This document shows positions 1 through 7,762 of a stretch of DNA of 20,621 nucleotides, piece after piece. The notes under the pieces were generated by a model that did no database searches, was not told the origin of the DNA, and worked only from the letters and a program-made list of their open reading frames with translations. The stretch spans positions 1 to 20,621 of the forward strand of contig CBFHSE010000028.1 of the NCBI GenBank assembly GCA_965658435.1. The letters are read 5' to 3'. Position 1 is the first letter of the stretch. Each line of letters opens with the position of its first letter. Both the position numbers and the translations under genes were made by a program. Source of the DNA: JADHLN01 sp965658435. Lineage in GTDB: Bacteria > Pseudomonadota > Alphaproteobacteria > Rickettsiales > JABIRX01.

Positions 1-213
1 ATCCTCTGCTTGTCTGCTGTAATAGCTGTTTACAGATTCAACTATTTTCATAGGATTTTCATCAATATATTTAGCAAAATCATCTGAAGTTGAAATGAAG
101 AAATATTTAGTAATAAAAATATTTAATGTTACAGAAAGAAAAACTGATACGAATAAGAATTTTAGCATTTTTTCAGGTGAATTATTTTTTTTATTAGAAA
201 ATTTTAATGACAT
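1..213 (-). CDS. N-terminus of a DsbA/ScsC-like thiol oxidoreductase (partial)
   Basis: An open frame of 71 codons begins with ATG (CAT at 211-213) and runs off the left edge without a stop. Residues about 16-37 form a hydrophobic anchor or signal segment. This is followed by a segment reading YIDENPMKIVESV. That resembles the N-terminal extension of periplasmic DsbA/ScsC-type proteins in alphaproteobacteria, where an 'enPe-ii-eal' helix precedes the thioredoxin fold. The catalytic CxxC would lie outside the window, so the enzyme class is inferred from the extension only. The gene diverges from radA, with 57 bp between the two starts. An unrelated membrane-anchored periplasmic protein is possible. 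Confidence 0.5.
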   Translation of the reverse strand, partial: MSLKFSNKKNNSPEKMLKFLFVSVFLSVTLNIFITKYFFISTSDDFAKYIDENPMKIVESVNSYYSRQAED

Positions 214-270
214 ATTTAAAAAAAAATTTAAGGTTTGAATTGTTTTTAAAACATAATTAAAGAAAAATTT

Positions 271-1641
271 ATGTCAAAAATAAAATTACAATTTTTTTGT
301 AGTAATTGCAACAGTCATTTTAATAAATGGCATGGCCAGTGCCCTGATTGTCAAAGTTGGGATTGCATAAAACAATTAGACAGCAATATAGAGGTTGCTA
401 ATTTTCATAATAAAAAAATTCAAAATAACTCCAACCTCATATCAGTTGAAAAAATAGGAGAAAAAGTAAAAAACTATCAAAGAATTAAAACAAATTATGA
501 AGAGCTAGACCAAACATTTGGAGGAGGAATAGTAAATGGCTCTGTTATATTAATAGGAGGTGACCCTGGAGTTGGAAAATCCACACTTATATTACAAATA
601 TTAAACCAAATAGCTAGCGATACAGAACCTTGCTTATATATTTCAGGCGAAGAATCAGACGAACAAATAAATCTTCGCGCTAAAAGGCTAGATACAAACA
701 ACCCAAATATATTAGTATCTACAGAAAATAATGTTATTAGCATCGCAAATTATATTAAAAATGCAGAAATAAAACCAAAATTAGTAATTATAGATTCTAT
801 CCAAACAAGCTATATAGAAGATTTAGGAGCAGTTCCAGGCAGCGTAACTCAAGTTAGAAACTCAGTTCTTGAATTTACATCTCTTGCTAAAAAAAATAAT
901 ATCACCTTAATTTTAATAGGTCATGTTACTAAAGAGGGTCAATTAGCAGGTCCAAAATTAATAGAACATATGGTAGATGTAGTTTTATATTTTGAAGGTG
1001 ACAAATCAAATAATTTAAGAATATTACGCTCCCATAAAAATCGTTATGGCGCTACTAATGAATTAGCAATATTTGAAATGGAGGAAAAAGGACTAAAAGA
1101 AATCACCAACCCGTCCGAAATATTCTTAGAGGAATATAATGCAAACGAACCTGCATGCTGCATCTTTGCTTTAAATGAAGGATCAAGAACTATTCTGATT
1201 GAATTACAATCCTTAATTTCACCATCATATATGGCAAGCCCCAGAAGAGCAGTTAATGGCTGGGATCAAAATAGATTAGCCATAATATTAGCTGTTCTCG
1301 CTAGTAAATGTAACCTAAATTTCAATCAATTAGAAGTTTATTTTAACGTAATAGGAGGATTAAAAATATCTGAACCATCCGCAGATTTAGCAGCAGCTGC
1401 AAGCCTAATATCAGCCTTGAAGAAAAAACCATTACCAGAATATAGTGTTATTTTTGGAGAAATAGGATTATCCGGCGAAGTAAGAAATAGCGGAAAAACA
1501 CAACAAAGGCTTGATGAAGCTGAAAAACTAGGCTTTAAAATTGCAATAATTCCCAAACAAAGAAATAAAAATAAAATTAAAACAAAATTAAAATTAATAG
1601 AAATAGATCATATTACTAAATTACTAGAAATCATCTCATAA
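271..1641 (+). CDS. radA: DNA repair protein RadA (Sms)
   Basis: RadA is a RecA-related, DnaB-like ATPase that promotes branch migration of recombination intermediates and helps repair stalled forks. The 456-aa product has the full family layout. A C4 zinc finger uses Cys10, Cys13, Cys24 and Cys27. Walker A GGDPGVGKST lies at 96-105 and a Walker B strand (LVIIDS) at about 171-176. The RadA-specific KNRYG motif is at 256-260. A Lon-protease-like domain fills roughly 280-456, with the conserved SPRRAVNGWD segment near its start. Length is normal for the family (about 450-460 aa). The start is the first ATG and places the zinc finger at the expected distance. The gene is followed 9 bp later by gloB on the same strand, so the two are probably co-transcribed. 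Confidence 0.97.
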   Translation: MSKIKLQFFCSNCNSHFNKWHGQCPDCQSWDCIKQLDSNIEVANFHNKKIQNNSNLISVEKIGEKVKNYQRIKTNYEELDQTFGGGIVNGSVILIGGDPGVGKSTLILQILNQIASDTEPCLYISGEESDEQINLRAKRLDTNNPNILVSTENNVISIANYIKNAEIKPKLVIIDSIQTSYIEDLGAVPGSVTQVRNSVLEFTSLAKKNNITLILIGHVTKEGQLAGPKLIEHMVDVVLYFEGDKSNNLRILRSHKNRYGATNELAIFEMEEKGLKEITNPSEIFLEEYNANEPACCIFALNEGSRTILIELQSLISPSYMASPRRAVNGWDQNRLAIILAVLASKCNLNFNQLEVYFNVIGGLKISEPSADLAAAASLISALKKKPLPEYSVIFGEIGLSGEVRNSGKTQQRLDEAEKLGFKIAIIPKQRNKNKIKTKLKLIEIDHITKLLEIIS

Positions 1642-1650
1642 ACTCCAAAT

Positions 1651-2421
1651 ATGACTGACATTATAATTCACATTATTAAAGCATTAAACGATAATTACAT
1701 TTACATAATAACTTGTAATAAAACCAATATTTCTGCAGTTATTGACCCCGGCTCAAGCAAAGAAGTAATAGAATTTGCCAAGAAAAACTCCTTAAATATT
1801 AAATATATATTAAACACCCATCATCATTACGACCATATTAATGGCAATAATGAGATTAAAGCAAAATATAATTGCAAAATCATTGCTTATCGGCATGAAA
1901 ACAAAATCCCTAATATTGACATTACAGTTAATGAAAACGAGATCATATTAATTGGCGCTATTGAGTTTCAAATAATTCATTTACCTGGCCATACTAATAA
2001 TCATATTGCCTATTATTCAGCAAAAAATAATGTAATTTTTAGCGGTGACGTACTATTTTCATCAGGTTGCGGTAGAATATTTGAAGGAACATATGAGGAA
2101 ATGTTTAGTTCCTTAGAAAAAATAAAAAATTTACCATCTGATACCCAAATTTATGCTAGCCATGAATATACTAAAAAAAACATAGAATTTGCCTTAACCC
2201 TAGAGCCAAATAATCAAAAACTACAAGAAAAATATTCCATCTGCAAAAAACTCTTAACAAAAAACACCCCTACTTTACCAACAAAATTAGCAGACGAACT
2301 AAATACCAATCCTTTTTTAAGAACATTAAGCAAAGAATTAAGGTCTAGCATCGGCAAAAATTCAGATTCCTATAATATAGAAATATTTAGAAAAATTAGG
2401 GAATTAAAAGATAATTTTTAA
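1651..2421 (+). CDS. gloB: Hydroxyacylglutathione hydrolase (glyoxalase II)
   Basis: Glyoxalase II hydrolyses S-D-lactoylglutathione to D-lactate and glutathione, the second step of methylglyoxal detoxification. The 256-aa protein is a metallo-beta-lactamase-fold enzyme with every expected metal ligand. THHHYDH at 56-62 supplies His57, His59, Asp61 and His62. His114 lies in LPGHT, Asp133 in SGD and His171 in SHEYT. The NPFLRT segment near 220-225 matches the glutathione-binding C-terminal domain of true GloB proteins, and the length matches family members (about 250-260 aa). It lies 9 bp after radA and precedes coaD by 59 bp. An inverted repeat begins at its stop codon. Confidence 0.95.
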   Translation: MTDIIIHIIKALNDNYIYIITCNKTNISAVIDPGSSKEVIEFAKKNSLNIKYILNTHHHYDHINGNNEIKAKYNCKIIAYRHENKIPNIDITVNENEIILIGAIEFQIIHLPGHTNNHIAYYSAKNNVIFSGDVLFSSGCGRIFEGTYEEMFSSLEKIKNLPSDTQIYASHEYTKKNIEFALTLEPNNQKLQEKYSICKKLLTKNTPTLPTKLADELNTNPFLRTLSKELRSSIGKNSDSYNIEIFRKIRELKDNF

Positions 2422-2435
2422 GCAATTATTGCTTA
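2419..2435. repeat. Inverted repeat between gloB and coaD
   Basis: Perfect 7-bp arms TAAGCAA and TTGCTTA are separated by TTA. The repeat starts on the gloB stop codon. No U-run follows, so it is a poor intrinsic terminator. It could be a weak terminator, an RNA-end stabiliser or an operator. The same AAGCAATAATT core, read on the minus strand here, occurs twice in the glmS-dnaN intergenic region. Confidence 0.4.
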
Positions 2436-2480
2436 ATTAATTAGAAAATGATATTTTTAAAAAATATATAGAATTTAAAA

Positions 2481-2966
2481 ATGACAGAAAAAGCATTATA
2501 TGCAGGAACATTTGATCCCATAACAAATGGGCATTTAGACATAATAAAAAGAGCGAAATTAATTTTTCCTGATTTAACAATTGCAGTTGCTAATAATAAA
2601 AATAAAAATCCATTATTTACTGCAAATGAAAGAGTGGATCTTATAAAAAAAACCCTGATTAGTAATCCAGAATTAGCAAATATTGAAGTAATAGATTTTA
2701 ATGGCTTGTTAGTTGATTTAGCTAAAGAAAAAAACATTAAGATTTTAATTAGAGGCTTAAGGGCAGTTTCAGATTTTGAATATGAGTTTCAAATGTCATG
2801 TATGAATTCTAAGTTATCTCCTAATATTCAAACTATCTTTCTACCAGCTTCAGAAAATGCACATTTTATTTCTTCAAGATTTGTAAAACAAATAGCAAGC
2901 TTCCATGGTGATATCTCAGATTTAGTTCCAAATGCAATATTAACGGAACTAAAAAATAAATATTAA
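2481..2966 (+). CDS. coaD: Phosphopantetheine adenylyltransferase
   Basis: CoaD joins AMP from ATP to 4'-phosphopantetheine, giving dephospho-CoA in the penultimate step of coenzyme A synthesis. The 161-aa product has the nucleotidyltransferase signature GTFDPITNGH at 9-18, whose TNGH is the T/HxGH motif. It also has the substrate-binding segment RGLRAVSDFEYE at 91-102 and the ISSRFVK motif at 130-136. Length is normal (about 160 aa). Its stop codon directly abuts the stop codon of the convergent glmS gene, leaving no room for an intergenic terminator. Confidence 0.97.
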   Translation: MTEKALYAGTFDPITNGHLDIIKRAKLIFPDLTIAVANNKNKNPLFTANERVDLIKKTLISNPELANIEVIDFNGLLVDLAKEKNIKILIRGLRAVSDFEYEFQMSCMNSKLSPNIQTIFLPASENAHFISSRFVKQIASFHGDISDLVPNAILTELKNKY

Positions 2967-4787
2967 TCACTCCACTGTTACTGATTTAGCTAAATTTCTT
3001 GGTTGATCCACATCAGTTCCTTTACATACAGCAACATGATAAGCAAGTAAATGGGCTGGTAAACAATATAAAATCGGGGCAATAAAACTATCTGAGTCAC
3101 TAACAGGAACTATATGCTCTGCAATATGGGTAAATTTTTCAACTACCTCATCATTAGTAATAATTATAATTTTGCCACCTCTTGCCTTAACTTCTTCTAA
3201 ATTATGGATTGTTTTATCAATCAATTTATCATTTGGCACCAAAGCAACAATAAATAAATTCTCATCAATAAGGGCAATTGGTCCATGCTTTAATTCCCCA
3301 GCAGGAATAGCCTCTGCATGAATATAAGAAATTTCTTTTAACTTTAAAGCAGCTTCACATGCAAGACCATAAGCAACACCTCTGCCAAGATAAATAATAT
3401 TTGGTATAGATTTCAAATTAGAAGCTATTTTTGCAATATTATGCTCTTTTTTTATCACATTATGCATTAATTGGGGTAATCTTCTAAGTGACTTACATAA
3501 AGAAAATTTTTCATCTGCCGTAATATGATTTTGAGAAAATGCCGTTTCAATTGCAAGCAAGGATAATATTAATAATTGAGCTGTAAATGCTTTAGTTGAA
3601 GCAACCCCAATTTCTGGCCCAGCAATAATATCAATTACATAATCTGCTAAATTAGCCATTGAGCTATGTTTCACATTAGTAATTAATAATGTCTTCAAGC
3701 CTTCATCCTTAACCATCTTAAGTGCTTGCAAACTATCTGCTGTTTCACCTGATTGCGAAATAAACACAACCAATCTTTTCTCTGGAAAATGTTTTTGATA
3801 TAAAAATTCGGAAGCAATTTCAACCTTACAACTAATGTTGGCAATATTTTCAAACCATGTTTTTGCAATTAAAGCAGCATAATAAGAACTACCACAAGCA
3901 ACAAAAGTAACTCTCTCTAATTTTTTAAAATCAATATCAGCATCCTTAAATAAAATTTCATTAGTTTCCCTATTACAATAGCTATTTAATATGTCAGTTA
4001 TAACATTAGGTTGTTCATTAATCTCCTTATGCATAAAATGCCTATATCCCGACTTACCTGTTACAGTTTGTGAAAAATTAATATTTTTGAACTCTCTGTA
4101 AATATTCTTTAAATTAGCATCATATATTGAAACATTATCTTTAGATAATATAACAATATCACCATCATCAAGATAACAAATTGATTTAGCATCATTTATA
4201 ACTGCGTAAGCATCACTAGATAAAATACTACCCCTGTCAGTATTTGCTACCAAAAGAGGTGATCCTTTTTTTGCAGCATAAATATGATCTTGATGATCAA
4301 CATGAATAATTGCAATAGCATATGAACCCTCTAAGATCTTAACAAGTTCCTTTATTGATAATAATATATCTGAATATTTTTTATAAAGATCATCTAGTAA
4401 ATATGGAATAACTTCAGTATCAGTTTCAGTTATAAAATTATACCCCTTACCTTCTAAAAATTCCTTTAAAGATCTATAATTTTCAATTATGCCATTATGA
4501 ACAACGGCAAATTTTTCATATTTATGTGGATGGGCATTAATCTCGCTAGGTTTACCATGCGTAGCCCATCTTGTATGAGCAATACCTATATTTGCAGCTA
4601 AATCTAATTTAGATAATCTAGATTCTAGCTCAGCAACTTTTCCTATTGACTTGCATGATTCTAATTTATTATTTTTGATAACCGCGATCCCAGATGAATC
4701 ATAACCTCTATATTCTAGTTTTTTCAAACCTAAAACAAGCTCTGATGTAATATCTTCACTAGAATTAAAACCAAATATTCCGCACAT
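2967..4787 (-). CDS. glmS: Glucosamine-fructose-6-phosphate aminotransferase (isomerizing)
   Basis: GlmS makes glucosamine-6-phosphate from fructose-6-phosphate and glutamine, feeding peptidoglycan and, where present, LPS synthesis. I place the start at the ATG at 4785-4787, although the frame is open 10 codons further upstream. This start gives MCGIFGF, and after Met removal the N-terminal Cys is the nucleophile of the class II amidotransferase domain. With 606 residues, that domain covers about 1-230 (RWATHG at 73-78, HNG at 97-99). The first SIS domain begins near 293, with SQSGE near 344-348 and STKAFTAQ near 398-405. The second SIS domain follows. The C-terminus DQPRNLAKSVTVE carries the conserved tail that helps close the active site. 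Length is standard (about 605-610 aa). The stop is TGA, whereas most neighbours use TAA. Confidence 0.97.
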   Translation of the reverse strand: MCGIFGFNSSEDITSELVLGLKKLEYRGYDSSGIAVIKNNKLESCKSIGKVAELESRLSKLDLAANIGIAHTRWATHGKPSEINAHPHKYEKFAVVHNGIIENYRSLKEFLEGKGYNFITETDTEVIPYLLDDLYKKYSDILLSIKELVKILEGSYAIAIIHVDHQDHIYAAKKGSPLLVANTDRGSILSSDAYAVINDAKSICYLDDGDIVILSKDNVSIYDANLKNIYREFKNINFSQTVTGKSGYRHFMHKEINEQPNVITDILNSYCNRETNEILFKDADIDFKKLERVTFVACGSSYYAALIAKTWFENIANISCKVEIASEFLYQKHFPEKRLVVFISQSGETADSLQALKMVKDEGLKTLLITNVKHSSMANLADYVIDIIAGPEIGVASTKAFTAQLLILSLLAIETAFSQNHITADEKFSLCKSLRRLPQLMHNVIKKEHNIAKIASNLKSIPNIIYLGRGVAYGLACEAALKLKEISYIHAEAIPAGELKHGPIALIDENLFIVALVPNDKLIDKTIHNLEEVKARGGKIIIITNDEVVEKFTHIAEHIVPVSDSDSFIAPILYCLPAHLLAYHVAVCKGTDVDQPRNLAKSVTVE

Positions 4788-4800
4788 AAGCAATAATTTT
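4788..4800 (+). repeat. 13-bp direct repeat copy 1 (AAGCAATAATTTT)
   Basis: This 13-mer lies immediately upstream of the glmS start. An identical copy lies at 4924-4936 just upstream of dnaN, so each divergent gene has one copy in its leader. With such an AT-rich background chance is possible, but the GC core (AAGCAA) makes it less trivial than poly-A/T repeats. Confidence 0.4.
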
Positions 4801-4894
4801 AATCTAATCATCCACAATAATCATAGCTCTTCAAGCTTTTTTTATAAAAAGAATAAAGATAAAGAGTTAAACTACTTGTTTTTCAGCATTAAAA

Positions 4895-4922
4895 TTGACT
4901 ATAATTATTTGCTTAATATATT
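4895..4922 (+). promoter_or_regulatory. Sigma-70-type promoter of dnaN-recF
   Basis: A -35 box TTGACT (4895-4900; 5 of 6 consensus bases) and a -10 box TATATT (4917-4922; 5 of 6) are separated by 16 bp. Transcription would begin about 4929, some 20 nt before the dnaN ATG. The -10 box lies inside an inverted repeat with TTGCTT (4909-4914) and AAGCAA (4924-4929) arms, which could be an operator. Confidence 0.6.
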
Positions 4923-4923
4923 A

Positions 4924-4936
4924 AAGCAATAATTTT
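4924..4936 (+). repeat. 13-bp direct repeat copy 2 (AAGCAATAATTTT)
   Basis: Identical to 4788-4800. It overlaps the right arm of the inverted repeat at the dnaN promoter and covers the predicted transcription start, so it would fall at the 5' end of the dnaN mRNA. Confidence 0.4.
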
Positions 4937-4949
4937 CATTGATACATAA

Positions 4950-6083
4950 ATGCAATTTAAAATTGACAGAAATATCTTATTAAAATCCCTATCTCATATA
5001 CAAGGAATAGTAGAAAGAAGAAACACTATACCCATCCTATCAAATGTTAAGATAGAAGCAAAAGCTAATATAATAACACTAACAGCTACAGATATGGATG
5101 TTTCACTTTCAGAAACAATAAATACAGATATTCAAAAAGAAGGTGTCATTACAGTTCCAGCTCATACATTTCATGACATAGTAAGAAAACTACCAGATAA
5201 TGCTGAGATATTATGTGAATTTGCCATTACAGAAAATGACCAAAATGTTTTAAAAATCAGCTCAAAAAACTGTAATTTTACTCTACCTGTAATTGACGCA
5301 GGAGATTTTCCTGAAATTGAAGCAGAAAACATAACTAGTAATTTTAAGATTAGCAAAAAAGATTTACTAAAACTTCTAGATAAAGCAAAATTTGCTATTT
5401 CTACTGAAGAAACAAGATATTACCTAAATGGAATTTACCTACATGATACAGAAAATAATGGTAAAAATGTATTAAGAGCCGTTGCAACTGATGGGCATCG
5501 TTTAGCCAGAATTGAAGTAGATCTTCCTGAAGGAGCTAAAAACATTCCGAATATTATAATTCCTAGAAAAACAATCCTAGAAATAAAAAAGATAATTGAT
5601 GAAGAAAATGAGCAAAGCGAAGCTAATATTTTTATTTCTAACTCAAAAATAAAAATTGAATATGAAAATTCTACCTTAATATCAAAATTAATAGATGGAA
5701 ATTTTCCTGATTATTCAAGAGTAATCCCTAGCAATAATAATTTAATTTTAAAAACAAAAGTAAAACCATTAACTACTGCTATTGATAGAGTATCAACTAT
5801 ATCTTCAGATAAAGGAAAAGGTATAAAATTAAGCTTAAATAAAAATAAATTAACACTTTCATCAGATAATCAAGAAACTGGATATGCTCAAGAAGAGCTT
5901 AATGTAGAATATAATGAAAATAATATTGAAACTGGTTTTAACTCAAAATATTTATTAGAGCTAACCTCAGTAATAGATGGGGAAATGGCAGAATTTCATT
6001 TTGCTAGTAGTTCAGGACCAACAATTGTTAAAGACGCATCAGATCCTTCTCTCCTTTATGTAATAATGCCAATGCGCATTTAA
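4950..6083 (+). CDS. dnaN: DNA polymerase III beta subunit (sliding clamp)
   Basis: The beta clamp is a ring-shaped dimer that tethers DNA polymerase III and many repair proteins to DNA. The 377-aa protein has typical clamp landmarks. The N-terminal segment carries IVERRNTIPILSNV near residues 20-33. RAVATDGHRLA occurs near 175-185. The C-terminus YVIMPMRI corresponds to the family's MPMR(L/I) end, which forms part of the client-binding pocket. Three clamp domains of about 120 residues each fit the length. A good sigma-70-type promoter lies upstream, and recF follows after 8 bp, giving the classical dnaN-recF pair. No dnaA precedes it and no gyrB follows. Confidence 0.97.
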   Translation: MQFKIDRNILLKSLSHIQGIVERRNTIPILSNVKIEAKANIITLTATDMDVSLSETINTDIQKEGVITVPAHTFHDIVRKLPDNAEILCEFAITENDQNVLKISSKNCNFTLPVIDAGDFPEIEAENITSNFKISKKDLLKLLDKAKFAISTEETRYYLNGIYLHDTENNGKNVLRAVATDGHRLARIEVDLPEGAKNIPNIIIPRKTILEIKKIIDEENEQSEANIFISNSKIKIEYENSTLISKLIDGNFPDYSRVIPSNNNLILKTKVKPLTTAIDRVSTISSDKGKGIKLSLNKNKLTLSSDNQETGYAQEELNVEYNENNIETGFNSKYLLELTSVIDGEMAEFHFASSSGPTIVKDASDPSLLYVIMPMRI

Positions 6084-6091
6084 ATTAGCAA

Positions 6092-7213
6092 ATGAGAAAA
6101 TTAGTTGAGGAAAATCTTTCTAAAACATTTATAGAAAATCTAAAAATCACTAATTTTAGAAATATAAATTGCAAAAACTATAATTTCTCAAGAAATCTTA
6201 TTGCCTTTATTGGTAAAAATGGAGCAGGAAAAACAAACATATTAGAAACTATTTCATTAGCATCCCCAGGAAGAGGAATCAGAAACGCCAAAATAGAAGA
6301 ACTCGAAAACTTTAATAATAAAAGCTATTTTCAAGGATTTAATATTAGAATTAATTTTTCTATAGAAAATAGAAATTTATTATTTGAAACCTTTAAAGAA
6401 TCAAATGATTCAAACCGCAAAATTAATATTAATAATGAAAAAATATTACAGACTAAATTAAGTAAATATATAAATATAATTTGGCTAACACCCCTGCTTG
6501 ATTCAATATTTGTTGAAAGCAAGTCAGAACGCCGCAAGTTTTTTGATCGCATATGCTTTAATTTATTCCCTGAGCATCTAAAGAATCTGCAAAGATATGA
6601 ACATTACCAACGCGAAAGATTAAAAATTATACAAAATACCAACATTAATAATAATTGGCTTGATGTTATTGAGAAATATTTATCAGAATTAAACTCAGCA
6701 ATATCCTCAGTAAGAGTACAAACCATAAAATATTTAAATGCAGAACTTGAAAAATTAGCTGATTTTTACCCCAAAGCATTTCTATATTTTGAAGGTATAT
6801 TTGAAAATATGTATATTAATAATAAAAGCTCCAAAGAAATAGAAGAAGAGTCATTAAAACTACTAAAAAATTCAAGAAAAGAAGATTTTCTTAAAAAACA
6901 AACATTAATTGGTATTCATAAAACTGATTTTATTTGTGTATATTCAAAAAAGAACATGCCAGCAAAAATATGTTCAACAGGAGAACAAAAATCACTTTTA
7001 TTGTCAATAGTAATGTCAGAAGCTAATTTACTAAGCAAAAACAACAATCAAACACCAATTTTACTTATTGATGAAATATTAAGCCATCTTGATGAACATA
7101 ATGCAAAATTATTCCTAAATGACTTAATAAACATGAATATTAACTGCTTTATTACCAGCACTAATAAAGAATTTTTAGAAAAATTTAAGGATATAGAAAT
7201 AATTGAAATATAG
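6092..7213 (+). CDS. recF: DNA replication and repair protein RecF
   Basis: RecF is an SMC-like ATPase that, with RecO and RecR, helps load RecA at single-strand gaps. The 373-aa product has Walker A GKNGAGKT at 41-48, the ABC-type signature STGEQK at 295-300 and a Walker B LLIDEI near 324-329. SHLDEHN follows the Walker B as the D-loop. The WLTP and FFDR segments (131-134 and 150-153) are also typical. Length is normal (about 360-380 aa). It is co-transcribed with dnaN. Its stop codon (TAG, 7211-7213) touches the stop codon of convergent ccmG. No gyrB follows, unlike in many alphaproteobacteria. Confidence 0.95.
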   Translation: MRKLVEENLSKTFIENLKITNFRNINCKNYNFSRNLIAFIGKNGAGKTNILETISLASPGRGIRNAKIEELENFNNKSYFQGFNIRINFSIENRNLLFETFKESNDSNRKININNEKILQTKLSKYINIIWLTPLLDSIFVESKSERRKFFDRICFNLFPEHLKNLQRYEHYQRERLKIIQNTNINNNWLDVIEKYLSELNSAISSVRVQTIKYLNAELEKLADFYPKAFLYFEGIFENMYINNKSSKEIEEESLKLLKNSRKEDFLKKQTLIGIHKTDFICVYSKKNMPAKICSTGEQKSLLLSIVMSEANLLSKNNNQTPILLIDEILSHLDEHNAKLFLNDLINMNINCFITSTNKEFLEKFKDIEIIEI

Positions 7214-7756
7214 TTAGTTATTTTTTAAAACTCTTACCATGTCATTAATAGATTCAGCTTTAATAGGCCCTCTAAAATGAGCAACTATATTATTATTAAC
7301 ATCTAACAAAAATGATTCTGGAACTCCCATTAATTTAAATTGTTTTTTTGAATCACCAGACTTATCAATAAGCAAAATATCATAAGGATTACCTTGCTTA
7401 AATAGCCACATTTTTGCAGATTTATAAGAATCTCTCCAAATAACACCTAATAATTCTATATCTTTACTATCCTGCAATTTCATAAGTTCTTTATGATCTA
7501 TCAAACAAGTTGAACACCATGAAGCAAAAAAATTAATTAATTTGAAATCCTTATGAAAATTCTCCAACTGCAAAACATTAAAAATTTCTTCATTATCGGC
7601 ATATTTATATTCAAATTCAGGTACCTTCATACCTAATAAAGCACCCAATTTATTATTATTAATTAAATATTTATCTAAAAATAAATTTTTAAACATTGCA
7701 AAAAGCAATATTAAAAAGATTGATAAAGTTAGAAATTTTTGTAATCTAGATTCCAT
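7214..7756 (-). CDS. ccmG: Cytochrome c maturation thioredoxin-like protein CcmG/DsbE
   Basis: CcmG is a membrane-anchored periplasmic thioredoxin-like reductant that keeps apocytochrome c haem-binding cysteines reduced for haem ligation. The 180-aa product has an N-terminal transmembrane anchor (about 8-27) and a thioredoxin fold. The active site is WCSTC at 80-84, where the family usually has WCPTC. The cis-proline loop reads GVPESFL at 144-150, as expected for CcmG. It lies 6 bp downstream of ccmF and ends the cluster. No ccmH follows, because recF converges directly on its stop codon. The Ser in the CxxC may shift the redox potential. Confidence 0.9.
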   Translation of the reverse strand: MESRLQKFLTLSIFLILLFAMFKNLFLDKYLINNNKLGALLGMKVPEFEYKYADNEEIFNVLQLENFHKDFKLINFFASWCSTCLIDHKELMKLQDSKDIELLGVIWRDSYKSAKMWLFKQGNPYDILLIDKSGDSKKQFKLMGVPESFLLDVNNNIVAHFRGPIKAESINDMVRVLKNN

Positions 7757-7762
7757 ATTTAT

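Noticed and set aside
495..743. Open frame on the minus strand inside radA
   Set aside because: It lies antisense to a fully conserved RadA region including Walker A, and its product resembles nothing; it is a by-product of the real gene's codon use.
4808..4816. TCATCCACA, one mismatch from a DnaA box, upstream of glmS/dnaN
   Set aside because: Only one box is visible, with no cluster and no dnaA gene, so an origin cannot be supported.
4788..4817. In-frame upstream extension of glmS starting at 4817
   Set aside because: GlmS needs Cys directly after the initiator Met; the 10-residue extension would block the N-terminal nucleophile.
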